Assembly (NCBI RefSeq): GCF_003253565.1
Contig: NZ_QKUF01000015.1
Location: 1-64,000, forward strand
Reading direction: 5' to 3'
Source: Thermosporothrix hazakensis
Lineage (GTDB): Bacteria; Chloroflexota; Ktedonobacteria; Ktedonobacterales; Ktedonobacteraceae
Length of the DNA: 64,000 bases
The notes beneath the pieces were generated by a model that was given only the letters and a program-made list of their open reading frames with translations, ran no database searches and was not told the DNA's origin. A program made the translations under genes and the position numbers. This document shows, in pieces, positions 52,857 through 60,345 of the stretch. Each line of letters opens with the position of its first letter. The stretch's first letter is position 1.

Positions 52857-53801
52857 ATGTTCTACAGAAGAAAACTATTGCTTGCTCTGTTAGAAACTTG
52901 GGGAGGAGCTCTATCAATTAAGGCTTGTAATCTACTTCTCTGCCTATTTTGTTTGAATAAAGGGAAAAATTACTACGATTTTTTTCCGTACCAACACAGC
53001 TATCTTAGTTTCACCCTTTTACAAGACAAGCATAGATTAACAAACCTGGAATTTCTCGCAGTGGAGCCTGACTTTCATCTTAATCAAGATCATTCATACA
53101 GGGATCAAATCAAAGCAGAAGATAGAATATTACTTCAAAAACTGGTAGCGAAATATAAACGATCCTCAGAAGATGCATTATATGCTTCTCTCCTGCACGT
53201 ATTACAAACCCAGGTTCCCGAACGCAATAATGTTCAAATTACCAACCTGCCAGCTCTCCAAACACCACACTTATTTACTATAGGATACGAAGGGATCTCC
53301 ATAGATGCTTATATTAATACCCTATTAGCGCATCATATCGCCGCTCTAGTGGATATCAGAAAAAATCCCATTTCAAGAAAATTTGGTTTTTCAAAACAAC
53401 AGCTTATTAATGAGACAAAAGCCTTTGGCATTCAATACATTCACCTTCCCGATTTAGGAATAGAGTCATCATTAAGAAAAGACTTATCAGACTATCAGGC
53501 ATATTCGCAGCTTTTTGACTATTATTCACAGCATATTCTCCCCAAACAAAAGAAATCCCTGGAACGCCTTAAGCAAATAATAAGCGAATATTCCCAAGTT
53601 GCGCTTACTTGTTTTGAAGCCGACCCACATTGTTGTCATCGGCATAAAGTAACGGAATATCTAAGCCAAGATCCTAACTTTTTCGTCCCTGTTGTCCATA
53701 TAACTAATAAGGATATTCAAACTAAACCCTTGGTAGATAAATCTAATATTCCCTCTCGTATAGTGAAACAGATAAAAAATGGGGTATACTATATTTCATA
53801 A
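52857..53801 (+). CDS. DUF488 domain protein with N-terminal winged-helix-like region
   Basis: A 314-residue protein; GTGGAGG lies 7 bases before the ATG. Residues about 1-110 (RRKLLLALLETWGGALSIKACNLLLCLF, YYDFFPYQHSYLSF) look like the winged-helix domain that precedes DUF488 in longer members. Residues about 140-300 are DUF488: LFTIGYEGISIDAYINTLL, AALVDIRKNPISRKFGFSK, and the Cys/His motif CFEADPHCCHRHKVTEYL. The biochemical role of DUF488 is not established. The gene is far richer in A/T than its neighbours and is coupled to the gene at 53836, which suggests a horizontally acquired module. Confidence 0.82.
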   Translation: MFYRRKLLLALLETWGGALSIKACNLLLCLFCLNKGKNYYDFFPYQHSYLSFTLLQDKHRLTNLEFLAVEPDFHLNQDHSYRDQIKAEDRILLQKLVAKYKRSSEDALYASLLHVLQTQVPERNNVQITNLPALQTPHLFTIGYEGISIDAYINTLLAHHIAALVDIRKNPISRKFGFSKQQLINETKAFGIQYIHLPDLGIESSLRKDLSDYQAYSQLFDYYSQHILPKQKKSLERLKQIISEYSQVALTCFEADPHCCHRHKVTEYLSQDPNFFVPVVHITNKDIQTKPLVDKSNIPSRIVKQIKNGVYYIS

Positions 53802-53835
53802 TGTACTTGTTTCCATCTCATCAAAGGAGGGAACC

Positions 53836-54750
53836 TTGTATCTACCTTATGAAATACCTAATGCCCGTGTCCTTATATCTGTAAAGACCTATCCTCTTCC
53901 ATCTAATAAGTACAATGAGTTAGTATGTACAGCAGGGTTTCTCTCAGATGGGAAATGGATCAGGATATATCCGATTCCATTTCGAGATATGCCATATGCT
54001 CAACAATATAACAAATACCATTGGATAACGCTTGATTTAGTACGAAATGCTCGAAAGGATTTTCGTCCCGAAAGCTATCGCCCAAAGAGTGGTTTGGAAG
54101 CCATCAAAATAGAAGGGAAAATAGGAACAAATGATTCCTGGGAATCTCGAAAGAAATATGCGCTAAAAGAAGTTTTTACATCTATGGACGAGATCATCCG
54201 TCTTGCCAAAGGAGAAGAATCAAAATCTCTAGCTACGCTCAAACCTAAAGAAATTCTAGATTTTGTTATTGAGGAGCAGCAGGAACGTGAATGGAAAGAA
54301 CAATGGTTAAATCAGCTCAGGCAATACAACTTGTTTGACCTGGATGAAAAAGGAGCAGGGAAAGAAAGAAAGGTGCTGTCCAAATTACCATACAAATACT
54401 ATTATCAATTTCTCAGTAAGGGTGATAAGAAGCCAAGAAAGCTTATGATCGAAGACTGGGAGCTAGGTGCACTTTACTGGAAAATGTTCAGAAAAACAGG
54501 CAGCGAGCATGAGGCAAATCAGAAAGTAAAGAGAAAATTCTTAGACGAATTTTGTAATCAAAAAGATCTTTATTTCTTCCTTGGCACAACGCTACAATAC
54601 CATAAAATAGCTCTCAATCCCTTCATTATTGTAGGTTTGTTCTACCCACCAAAAGCAACAAAATCCAATGAATTCAGTAAGACTACACCAAGTTATGTAC
54701 TTGATTCACAGACTTTGAATCAATGCTCTCTATTCGATGAATATCCATAG
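53836..54750 (+). CDS. Unrecognised protein partnered with DUF488
   Basis: I start at the TTG at 53836 because AAAGGAGG (53823-53830) sits 5 bases upstream; an in-frame ATG at 53779 would overlap the DUF488 gene and has no such site. The 304-residue product starts with a beta-rich part (ARVLISVKTYPLPSNKYNELVCTAGFL, KWIRIYPIPFRDMPY) that resembles a PUA/ASCH-like barrel, passes through a charged helical middle (about 120-210), and ends with LYFFLGTTLQYHKIALNPFIIVGLFYPP. I do not recognise the family. Same AT-rich base use as the DUF488 gene. Confidence 0.7.
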   Translation: MYLPYEIPNARVLISVKTYPLPSNKYNELVCTAGFLSDGKWIRIYPIPFRDMPYAQQYNKYHWITLDLVRNARKDFRPESYRPKSGLEAIKIEGKIGTNDSWESRKKYALKEVFTSMDEIIRLAKGEESKSLATLKPKEILDFVIEEQQEREWKEQWLNQLRQYNLFDLDEKGAGKERKVLSKLPYKYYYQFLSKGDKKPRKLMIEDWELGALYWKMFRKTGSEHEANQKVKRKFLDEFCNQKDLYFFLGTTLQYHKIALNPFIIVGLFYPPKATKSNEFSKTTPSYVLDSQTLNQCSLFDEYP

Positions 54751-54761
54751 ACTCTTATGGA

Positions 54762-54795
54762 GCATGGATACTCCAAATATGTGAAATATCCATGC
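54762..54795. terminator. Inverted repeat after the DUF488 module
   Basis: GCATGGATA (54762-54770) pairs with TATCCATGC (54787-54795). No T-run, so termination is uncertain. It lies between the convergent module and ung. Confidence 0.4.
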
Positions 54796-54833
54796 CCACA
54801 CAGGAAGACGTGCAGAGCAAGCCAGAAGTCCCG

Positions 54834-55511
54834 TTAACAGTCAGGAATCTGCCAGTTAATTTCCGGTTTGCCGTCCGCACGCAGGTACTCGTTGATCTTC
54901 GAGAAAGGACGGCTGCCAAAGAAGCCCTGCCGCGCCGACAGCGGAGAGGGATGTGCCGATTGAATGATATGGTGTCTTGAGGTATCAATCAGAGCAAGCT
55001 TCTTCTGGGCGTAACTTCCCCAGAGCACGAAAATGACCGGCTCGGGCTTTTCGTTTACCTTGCGAATAATCTCATCGGTGAATTTCTCCCAACCGTGATT
55101 CTTGTGTGAGTTGGGGGAATGGGCTCGCACTGTCAGCACTGCATTGAGCATCAAAATGCCCTGCTCGGCCCAGGGAGCCAGGTATCCACATTTCGGGATA
55201 CGGAAGCCAACATCTGCATGCAGCTCTTTGTACATGTTCATCAGTGAGGGAGGCGGCTTAATGCCCGGGCGCACCGAGAAACAGAGACCATGCGCTTGGT
55301 TGTTGTCATGATAGGGGTCCTGACCAAGCAGCAACACATTGACTTTCTCATATGGGGTCAGGCGTAATGCGTTAAAGACATCCTCTTCAGGAGGGAAAAC
55401 AGTATGTTTCTGTCGTTCTTCATCAACAAACTGCTCTAACTTTTTGAAATAGGGTTTCTCAAACTCATCGGCCAGAAGCTGCCGCCAGCTCTCAGGAATA
55501 TCTATCTGCAT
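54834..55511 (-). CDS. ung: Uracil-DNA glycosylase, family 1
   Basis: A 225-residue base-excision repair enzyme. Motif A is LGQDPYHDNNQAHGLCFSV with the catalytic Asp, then PPSLMNMYKEL, GYLAPWAEQGILMLNAVLTVRA, VILWGSYA-type FVLWGSYAQKK and motif B SAHPSPLSARQGFFGSRPF with the catalytic His. It removes uracil from DNA. Standard length for family 1. It sits beside the AT-rich module by position only; its own base use is like the rest of the chromosome. Confidence 0.96.
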   Translation of the reverse strand: MQIDIPESWRQLLADEFEKPYFKKLEQFVDEERQKHTVFPPEEDVFNALRLTPYEKVNVLLLGQDPYHDNNQAHGLCFSVRPGIKPPPSLMNMYKELHADVGFRIPKCGYLAPWAEQGILMLNAVLTVRAHSPNSHKNHGWEKFTDEIIRKVNEKPEPVIFVLWGSYAQKKLALIDTSRHHIIQSAHPSPLSARQGFFGSRPFSKINEYLRADGKPEINWQIPDC

Positions 55512-55684
55512 ATACTCTACATCCTCTATTATGATCTTTCAGCCCGCAATGGTGGCTGCTCTGCTCCTCTTTTCTTTTAACCTGGAGGAAAAGCGGTAAT
55601 TCCTCTTCAGTGTAAACGAGGAAAGTCGATGCAGACAAGTCCTCCCTTTTTCAGGTACTTTTTTCTCTCCAAAAACAGCAAAAA

Positions 55685-55713
55685 GCTGCCGCTCAGAGAG
55701 CCTGAACGGCAGC
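55685..55713 (-). terminator. Terminator of the aldo/keto reductase gene
   Basis: GCTGCCG-C-TCAG (55685-55696) pairs with CTGA-A-CGGCAGC (55702-55713), followed on the minus strand by TTTTTGCTGTTTTTGG. Confidence 0.8.
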
Positions 55714-55733
55714 CAGTAGACGACGATAGAACA

Positions 55734-56696
55734 CTACGGGTTCTCTGTGAGGAATTTATCAATCTGCTCAAGCTCAAGATCTGTCAGGCGAAGCTCAGCA
55801 GCAGGTAACAGGTTTTCAATCTGCGCTGGTTCACGCGCACCGACAATTGCCCCGGTCACAGCCGGATTACGAAGCGTCCAGGCAATCGCGACGACGCCGG
55901 GAGGCACGTTATGCGGGAATGCCAGATCACTCAGCAAACGCTGCAATGCAAGATTGCGCTCAAGGCGCTGTCCCTGAAACTCGGGATCACGCTTGCGCCA
56001 ATCGTCAGCAGGCATTTGCTCCAGGCGCTCTTTTGTAATCGAGCCAGAAAGCAGGCCGGAAGCCATTGGAGAGTAGACAATCACTCCCATATGCTGCTGC
56101 TCGCAGTAGGGTAGAATCTCCTTCTCAGCATCGGGGTGCACAAGCGAGTAAGGGGGCTGCAAGGTCTCTACAGGCGCGATTTTGCTGATCCGCTTCAACT
56201 GCTCAACCGAGAAGTTTGAAACACCAATATGCTTTACTTTTCCCTCTTCTTTCAGCCGTACCAGTGTTTCCCATCCCTCCTCGATCTCATCTTCGGGGTC
56301 AGGCCAGTGAATCTGATAGAGGTCAACCGCATCAACACCAAGTCGCCGCAGACTACCCTCAAGCTCCTTCCGAATAGAGTCAGCTTTCAGGCTCCCATAG
56401 ATCTTCCCCTGCTGATCCTGCAAGCGTCCGCATTTGGTGAAGATATACGGCTTCTCCTCATGGTTTCGTTGTTTCAGCGCCTTCCCGACGACTTCTTCGG
56501 AGTGGCCTATCCCATATACAGCCGCCGTGTCGATCCAGTTAATACCCAGATCCAGAGCACGGTGAATCGTCTTTATCGACTTTTCGTCATCCTGCGGTCC
56601 CCATCCAAAAGCCCAGCCGCCACCGCCCATTGCCCAGGCCCCAAGACCGATAGGAGTAATTTGCATGCCAGTTTTGCCAAACTCACGAGTCTGCAT
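55734..56696 (-). CDS. Aldo/keto reductase
   Basis: A 320-residue TIM-barrel NADPH oxidoreductase. It has the catalytic tetrad (D in GINWIDTAAVYG, Tyr in the same segment, Lys in YIFTKCG, His in YQIHWPDP), the AKR signature and GAREPAQIENLL for NADPH binding. Substrate unknown; most similar in style to YajO/YhdN-type general stress reductases. It is preceded by 190 bp to the next gene and has its own terminator. Confidence 0.92.
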   Translation of the reverse strand: MQTREFGKTGMQITPIGLGAWAMGGGGWAFGWGPQDDEKSIKTIHRALDLGINWIDTAAVYGIGHSEEVVGKALKQRNHEEKPYIFTKCGRLQDQQGKIYGSLKADSIRKELEGSLRRLGVDAVDLYQIHWPDPEDEIEEGWETLVRLKEEGKVKHIGVSNFSVEQLKRISKIAPVETLQPPYSLVHPDAEKEILPYCEQQHMGVIVYSPMASGLLSGSITKERLEQMPADDWRKRDPEFQGQRLERNLALQRLLSDLAFPHNVPPGVVAIAWTLRNPAVTGAIVGAREPAQIENLLPAAELRLTDLELEQIDKFLTENP

Positions 56697-56888
56697 ACAA
56701 CCATCAACCTTTCTTTCAAGAAACTAGCCCATAGCACACATCTTTTAACACGGATGGTTCAGTATTCATGTTACAGTACGGGCCATAAGCACAAATAGAT
56801 GAAACGATTTTTGCCCTCGGGAGAGAAGAACCAAAAAGAAAGAAGGCCACCCATAGATGACCTTCTTTTCTCGACCAGACGATCAGTA

Positions 56889-58814
56889 TTATTTGTCGTG
56901 TTCTTTGTCTGCCAGTGCCTCTAACAGCATATCGCCTTCCTCCGGTGTGATCCGTCCCTCAGCAATCATGCGTAGAATCGCTTCGCGCTCCTGCTCAATA
57001 TTCGCAGCCTCTTTCTTCTCGCCCGGTGTCTGTTCAGCGAGCGAAGGTGGCACGGGTGGCACGGGTGGCTGCATCCGTTCCTGTTCGGCTGGCGGCACCG
57101 GAGGCACAGGCGGCTGCATCCGTTCCTGTTCGGCTGGCGACGGCGGCGTTGGTGGCGTTGACGGCCTCCCGTATTTAGGAGGAAGTGGAATATGAAGATT
57201 GCGCAATGCCTGTTCTACAGCATCAAGCGCTCCATACACGCCTTCGGCCGCGGCCCTACTCGCCTGATCGATCATCCGCTGAATGCGATCGTCATCCATC
57301 CGCCATTCACGATCATTAATGCGCACATGCACCTTCCCCGCCTGTTTACTGGCCTGGCGCGCAAGCTTTGCGGCCTTCTGCTCCTGCTTTTGTGTGAACA
57401 GGCGAGCTCGGCGGAGCTGCTCTTCCACTTTATGAGAGATATCCTGACCAACAGGAGCAGTACCACGCAGCGCATTCTCAATAGTGCGTCCGAGTTCTTC
57501 CCCCAGGCGCCCCATCTCCATACTGAACTGCGCCATATCTTGCTCAAAGCTCTCCCATCCCCAGGCGCTGCTACTGGTGCTGCTGTTGCGCGGGCCCTCA
57601 TTGCTCCGGATCTGTAGATCGCCGCCAACCTGAAGCGTCAGTTTCGCAAGCCCCTCACCATAAACCAGATTGACCACGCTCCCTCTTCGACTCGCCGGGA
57701 TAGAGCGTCCGCTAATCTCTCCTCCGACACTGGCAGAAATGGTCAGGTTGGGACTTTCCGGCAACTGAATCATTGCATCTCCCCCAACGACGACATGTGT
57801 TTCTTCATCGGTCGCGAAAGCAGCCTTCAGGGAAAGATCACCGCCCACGCTCGCGATCTGTACGCGTCCACCGATTCCCTCCAGCGTCGCATCTCCACCA
57901 ACACCAGCAAGCTGTACATCGCCAACAACACCCATAATTGTCACATCAGATCCGATCGCTCCCAGGGTCACATCACCCTGGATGTCACGCAGTGTACAAT
58001 CGCTACTCACATTGCCGACCTGAACGGAGGACGCGCCAACAACCGTGAAATCGCCGTCCACATTGAACAGGGCAATGACACATTGTGCACCCCCTGAGAA
58101 AGTAGCGTCACCGGCGATATAATTGATCTTGACCTCGGAACCACCGTCAATCGTGAAATCGCCATTTACGACACTCAGTTGTATCTGAGCGTTTCCAGCA
58201 TGCTTGAGTGTGCAGTCCCCATCAATTGACCCCGCCTGGAGCGTTGCGATATTTCCATCGCTCACCAGATCACCACCAACATTCGCTGCGATACATTCCT
58301 GCACATCCCTCAAAGCCAGATCACCACCAACCGGCCCCACACGCAAAGATCTGACATCATTCAAGACCGCATCGCCTCCAATCGGGCCCGGGATCTGCAA
58401 GATGTCCATCCGTTTAGCAGTCAGGTCACCACCAACAGAATCAAGAGAGACATTTCCTTTAATGTTGGTCAGGGTGATATCACTGGCACAATGATCCACC
58501 CGCAGGTCTCCATTCAGGTCTTTCACAGCAATATCGCCATCTACAGCAGCGACTTCCACGTGCAACACATTATTCATTTCCACATCGCCCTGAATGCGGT
58601 GCGCAACAATGCTCACCTCATAGGGAACCCATAATTTCAGGGCATCATCACACCCGCTAATCAGCAATGTCTCCCCTTCTGGTACAAGCTGCGAAATAGT
58701 CTCTCCGCAGGCAACCTTGATGGCCTGTTGACTCCATCCCTCAACGGAGAGATCATCGCTCACATCGCTGATTACCACTCGTCGTATGGCCTCGGCAGGA
58801 AAAGTCTGTTCCAT
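56889..58814 (-). CDS. LiaX/YvlB-like repetitive beta-protein with C-terminal SHOCT-like module
   Basis: About 641 residues from the ATG at 58814 (AAGGAG upstream). Residues about 30-430 are a solenoid of short beta-strands with GGD or GD about every 20 residues (VDGDIAVKDLNGDL, VGPVGGDLALRDV, VNGDFTIDGG, SVGGDLSLKA), like DUF4097 or bactofilin-type sheets. Then come a coiled, basic region, a Pro-rich segment with a repeated PPVPPVPP stretch, and a last helical module REAILRMIAEGRITPEEGDMLLEAL. LiaX/YvlB proteins combine a DUF4097 domain with the same kind of short module in envelope stress control. Last gene of the three-gene operon. Confidence 0.75.
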   Translation of the reverse strand: MEQTFPAEAIRRVVISDVSDDLSVEGWSQQAIKVACGETISQLVPEGETLLISGCDDALKLWVPYEVSIVAHRIQGDVEMNNVLHVEVAAVDGDIAVKDLNGDLRVDHCASDITLTNIKGNVSLDSVGGDLTAKRMDILQIPGPIGGDAVLNDVRSLRVGPVGGDLALRDVQECIAANVGGDLVSDGNIATLQAGSIDGDCTLKHAGNAQIQLSVVNGDFTIDGGSEVKINYIAGDATFSGGAQCVIALFNVDGDFTVVGASSVQVGNVSSDCTLRDIQGDVTLGAIGSDVTIMGVVGDVQLAGVGGDATLEGIGGRVQIASVGGDLSLKAAFATDEETHVVVGGDAMIQLPESPNLTISASVGGEISGRSIPASRRGSVVNLVYGEGLAKLTLQVGGDLQIRSNEGPRNSSTSSSAWGWESFEQDMAQFSMEMGRLGEELGRTIENALRGTAPVGQDISHKVEEQLRRARLFTQKQEQKAAKLARQASKQAGKVHVRINDREWRMDDDRIQRMIDQASRAAAEGVYGALDAVEQALRNLHIPLPPKYGRPSTPPTPPSPAEQERMQPPVPPVPPAEQERMQPPVPPVPPSLAEQTPGEKKEAANIEQEREAILRMIAEGRITPEEGDMLLEALADKEHDK

Positions 58815-58961
58815 TGTCAAAACTCCTTTAGTATGATGCTCGCCACAACCTTTCCCCTCTACCAGCAACCGCTTCAAGGACAGAACATCCCATACCGGCT
58901 TGCACTGTGCAACCGGCTGATACGGTCTCTTCTTCAAGCTTATCTCTTTATAGCGCCCTGG

Positions 58962-59357
58962 CTACTCTACAAAAACTTCAAAGCGTTCGCCTTTTTCCAG
59001 ATCCTGAAGATCCAACAAGCGGCCACTTGCTCCCTCTTCCAGGCCACGCAGCAGATCCTCAGCCGCATGGGCATCCATCTGAGGCACAAGCTGTAAACCC
59101 AGGCGCAGGCCAGTCAGAACCACCTTTACGGGCATGACCGCAACAATATTGCGATGCGGCTTTCGTAGGGCGTCCTGCTGCGTCACTCGGAATCGGACAA
59201 CCCGCTCCCGCCTGGGCCTCAGGCGCTCTAACTCTCGCGCCCGTATTCGCTCTTCCTCTTCAAAGACATCCAGTAAAGCGGCCGCCTCTACAGCGTTTAA
59301 CTGTCCGTTCTCTACAAGCTGCAAGATCCGGTCACGCTCTTCTTTAACCGCAGACAT
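58962..59357 (-). CDS. Small protein with N-terminal SHOCT-like module
   Basis: A 131-residue protein. The first 30 residues (RDRILQLVENGQLNAVEAAALLD) match the module at the end of the two neighbouring proteins. A charged arginine-rich stretch (RARELERLRPRRERVVRF) and an alpha/beta region follow, ending with GERFEVFVE. The ATG is 6 bp after the DUF2089 stop, so they are co-transcribed. Function unknown. Confidence 0.75.
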   Translation of the reverse strand: MSAVKEERDRILQLVENGQLNAVEAAALLDVFEEEERIRARELERLRPRRERVVRFRVTQQDALRKPHRNIVAVMPVKVVLTGLRLGLQLVPQMDAHAAEDLLRGLEEGASGRLLDLQDLEKGERFEVFVE

Positions 59358-59363
59358 GAACCT

Positions 59364-59729
59364 TTATCCCTTCAATAGCCGCATAGCCTCCTCAACGGTA
59401 ATCTCTTTTGCGGCCAGACGGTCCAGAATCGCTTTTCGATCAACTCGGCCCGCGCCCTCACTCTCAGGCGTTCCACCAAGCGCGGCAACGATCTCATCCA
59501 GGCGGCTCCGAGCTGTGTTGTAGGCAATATTCAGTTCCATTGCAAGACGCTGAATATTTCCGCGATACTTGACCATCATCTCAACAAAATCCAGTTGCTC
59601 ACGGGTCAATCTTCCAATCCAGCCCAGGCTAAACTGACCTTCGATCACAATGCCACTTTCCGGGCATTCCAGCCGGGTCACAACAAGTTCCTGACCGCTG
59701 ACCGGATCACGTGTAATCAGTGGGTGCAT
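59364..59729 (-). CDS. DUF2089 family protein (putative transcriptional regulator)
   Basis: A 121-residue protein of the DUF2089 family. A beta-ribbon N-terminus (RDPVSGQELVVTRLECPESGIVIEGQF) precedes a helix-turn-helix (EMMVKYRGNIQRLAMELNIAYNTARSRLDEIV) and the final module RKAILDRLAAKEITVEEAMRLLKG. The family zinc-ligand cysteines are partly lost here. It probably controls the operon it heads. Confidence 0.88.
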   Translation of the reverse strand: MHPLITRDPVSGQELVVTRLECPESGIVIEGQFSLGWIGRLTREQLDFVEMMVKYRGNIQRLAMELNIAYNTARSRLDEIVAALGGTPESEGAGRVDRKAILDRLAAKEITVEEAMRLLKG

Positions 59730-59762
59730 CTATTTACTCCTTCACCAAACAGGCAAGAAAGC

Positions 59763-59996
59763 TCATGGCAGATCACATGAGAGAACATGCACATGCTTCT
59801 CCGCAGGCCGCTTTTCACAGCGTACCATCCACGTGCCCAGGACAATAAATCCTCGTCCTACAGAGGCGATGGCGTGAGCCCCCGCTTCGGTGATGCTACG
59901 CCGATTACCACTAAGCAGCATCTGGCACTCTGTTTCCATCTCTAGCCTCTGTAGACGCTGCTTCCATACAGCGCTATGTGCATGATAGTTGAGCAT
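59763..59996 (-). CDS. Small hypothetical protein
   Basis: A 77-residue protein from the ATG at 59996, with GGATGGAGG upstream and a promoter at 60062-60091. It contains one hydrophobic stretch (AGAHAIASVGRGFIVLGTWMV) and Arg/Glu-rich ends. It lies 33 bp upstream of the DUF2089 gene on the same strand and may be the first gene of that operon. Not recognised. Confidence 0.55.
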   Translation of the reverse strand: MLNYHAHSAVWKQRLQRLEMETECQMLLSGNRRSITEAGAHAIASVGRGFIVLGTWMVRCEKRPAEKHVHVLSCDLP

Positions 59997-60061
59997 CTCG
60001 CCTCCATCCTTCTCTATAATATTCCTTATCGTTCTGCAAAAATTTGATGAACTATATGGTA

Positions 60062-60091
60062 ATAATAACACTACCTCACAAATTTTGTCAA
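60062..60091 (-). promoter_or_regulatory. Promoter of the DUF2089 operon
   Basis: Minus strand: -35 TTGACA (60091-60086), 18-bp spacer, -10 TATTAT (60067-60062). It would drive the 59996 gene and the operon behind it. Confidence 0.7.
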
Positions 60092-60345
60092 TACTATTGG
60101 CAAATAAAATCAAAATCTAGACATTTTTTACCACATATCTGGCAAGCTTTGAAGGAAGCCCGACGGAAGCGCCGGCAGCATATGTATTACCCTCTGTGCG
60201 CCTATAACCGTTTACACGTGATTTTTGAGGGACCTAACACCGTAATATCAAGAGAGTCGAGCAAAAGCATCCTGTTTCATCTTCAATGCCGGGTAGCGAA
60301 ACAGTAGATCTTCTATTTTCTTCAGCTGATTGAAGGGATTTTTCC
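60092..60345. other. Upstream region of the ABC permease genes
   Basis: About 250 bp without a gene; AT-rich on the left. The plus-strand gene at 60346 is preceded by GAAGGGA, with 7 bases to the ATG. Confidence 0.4.
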
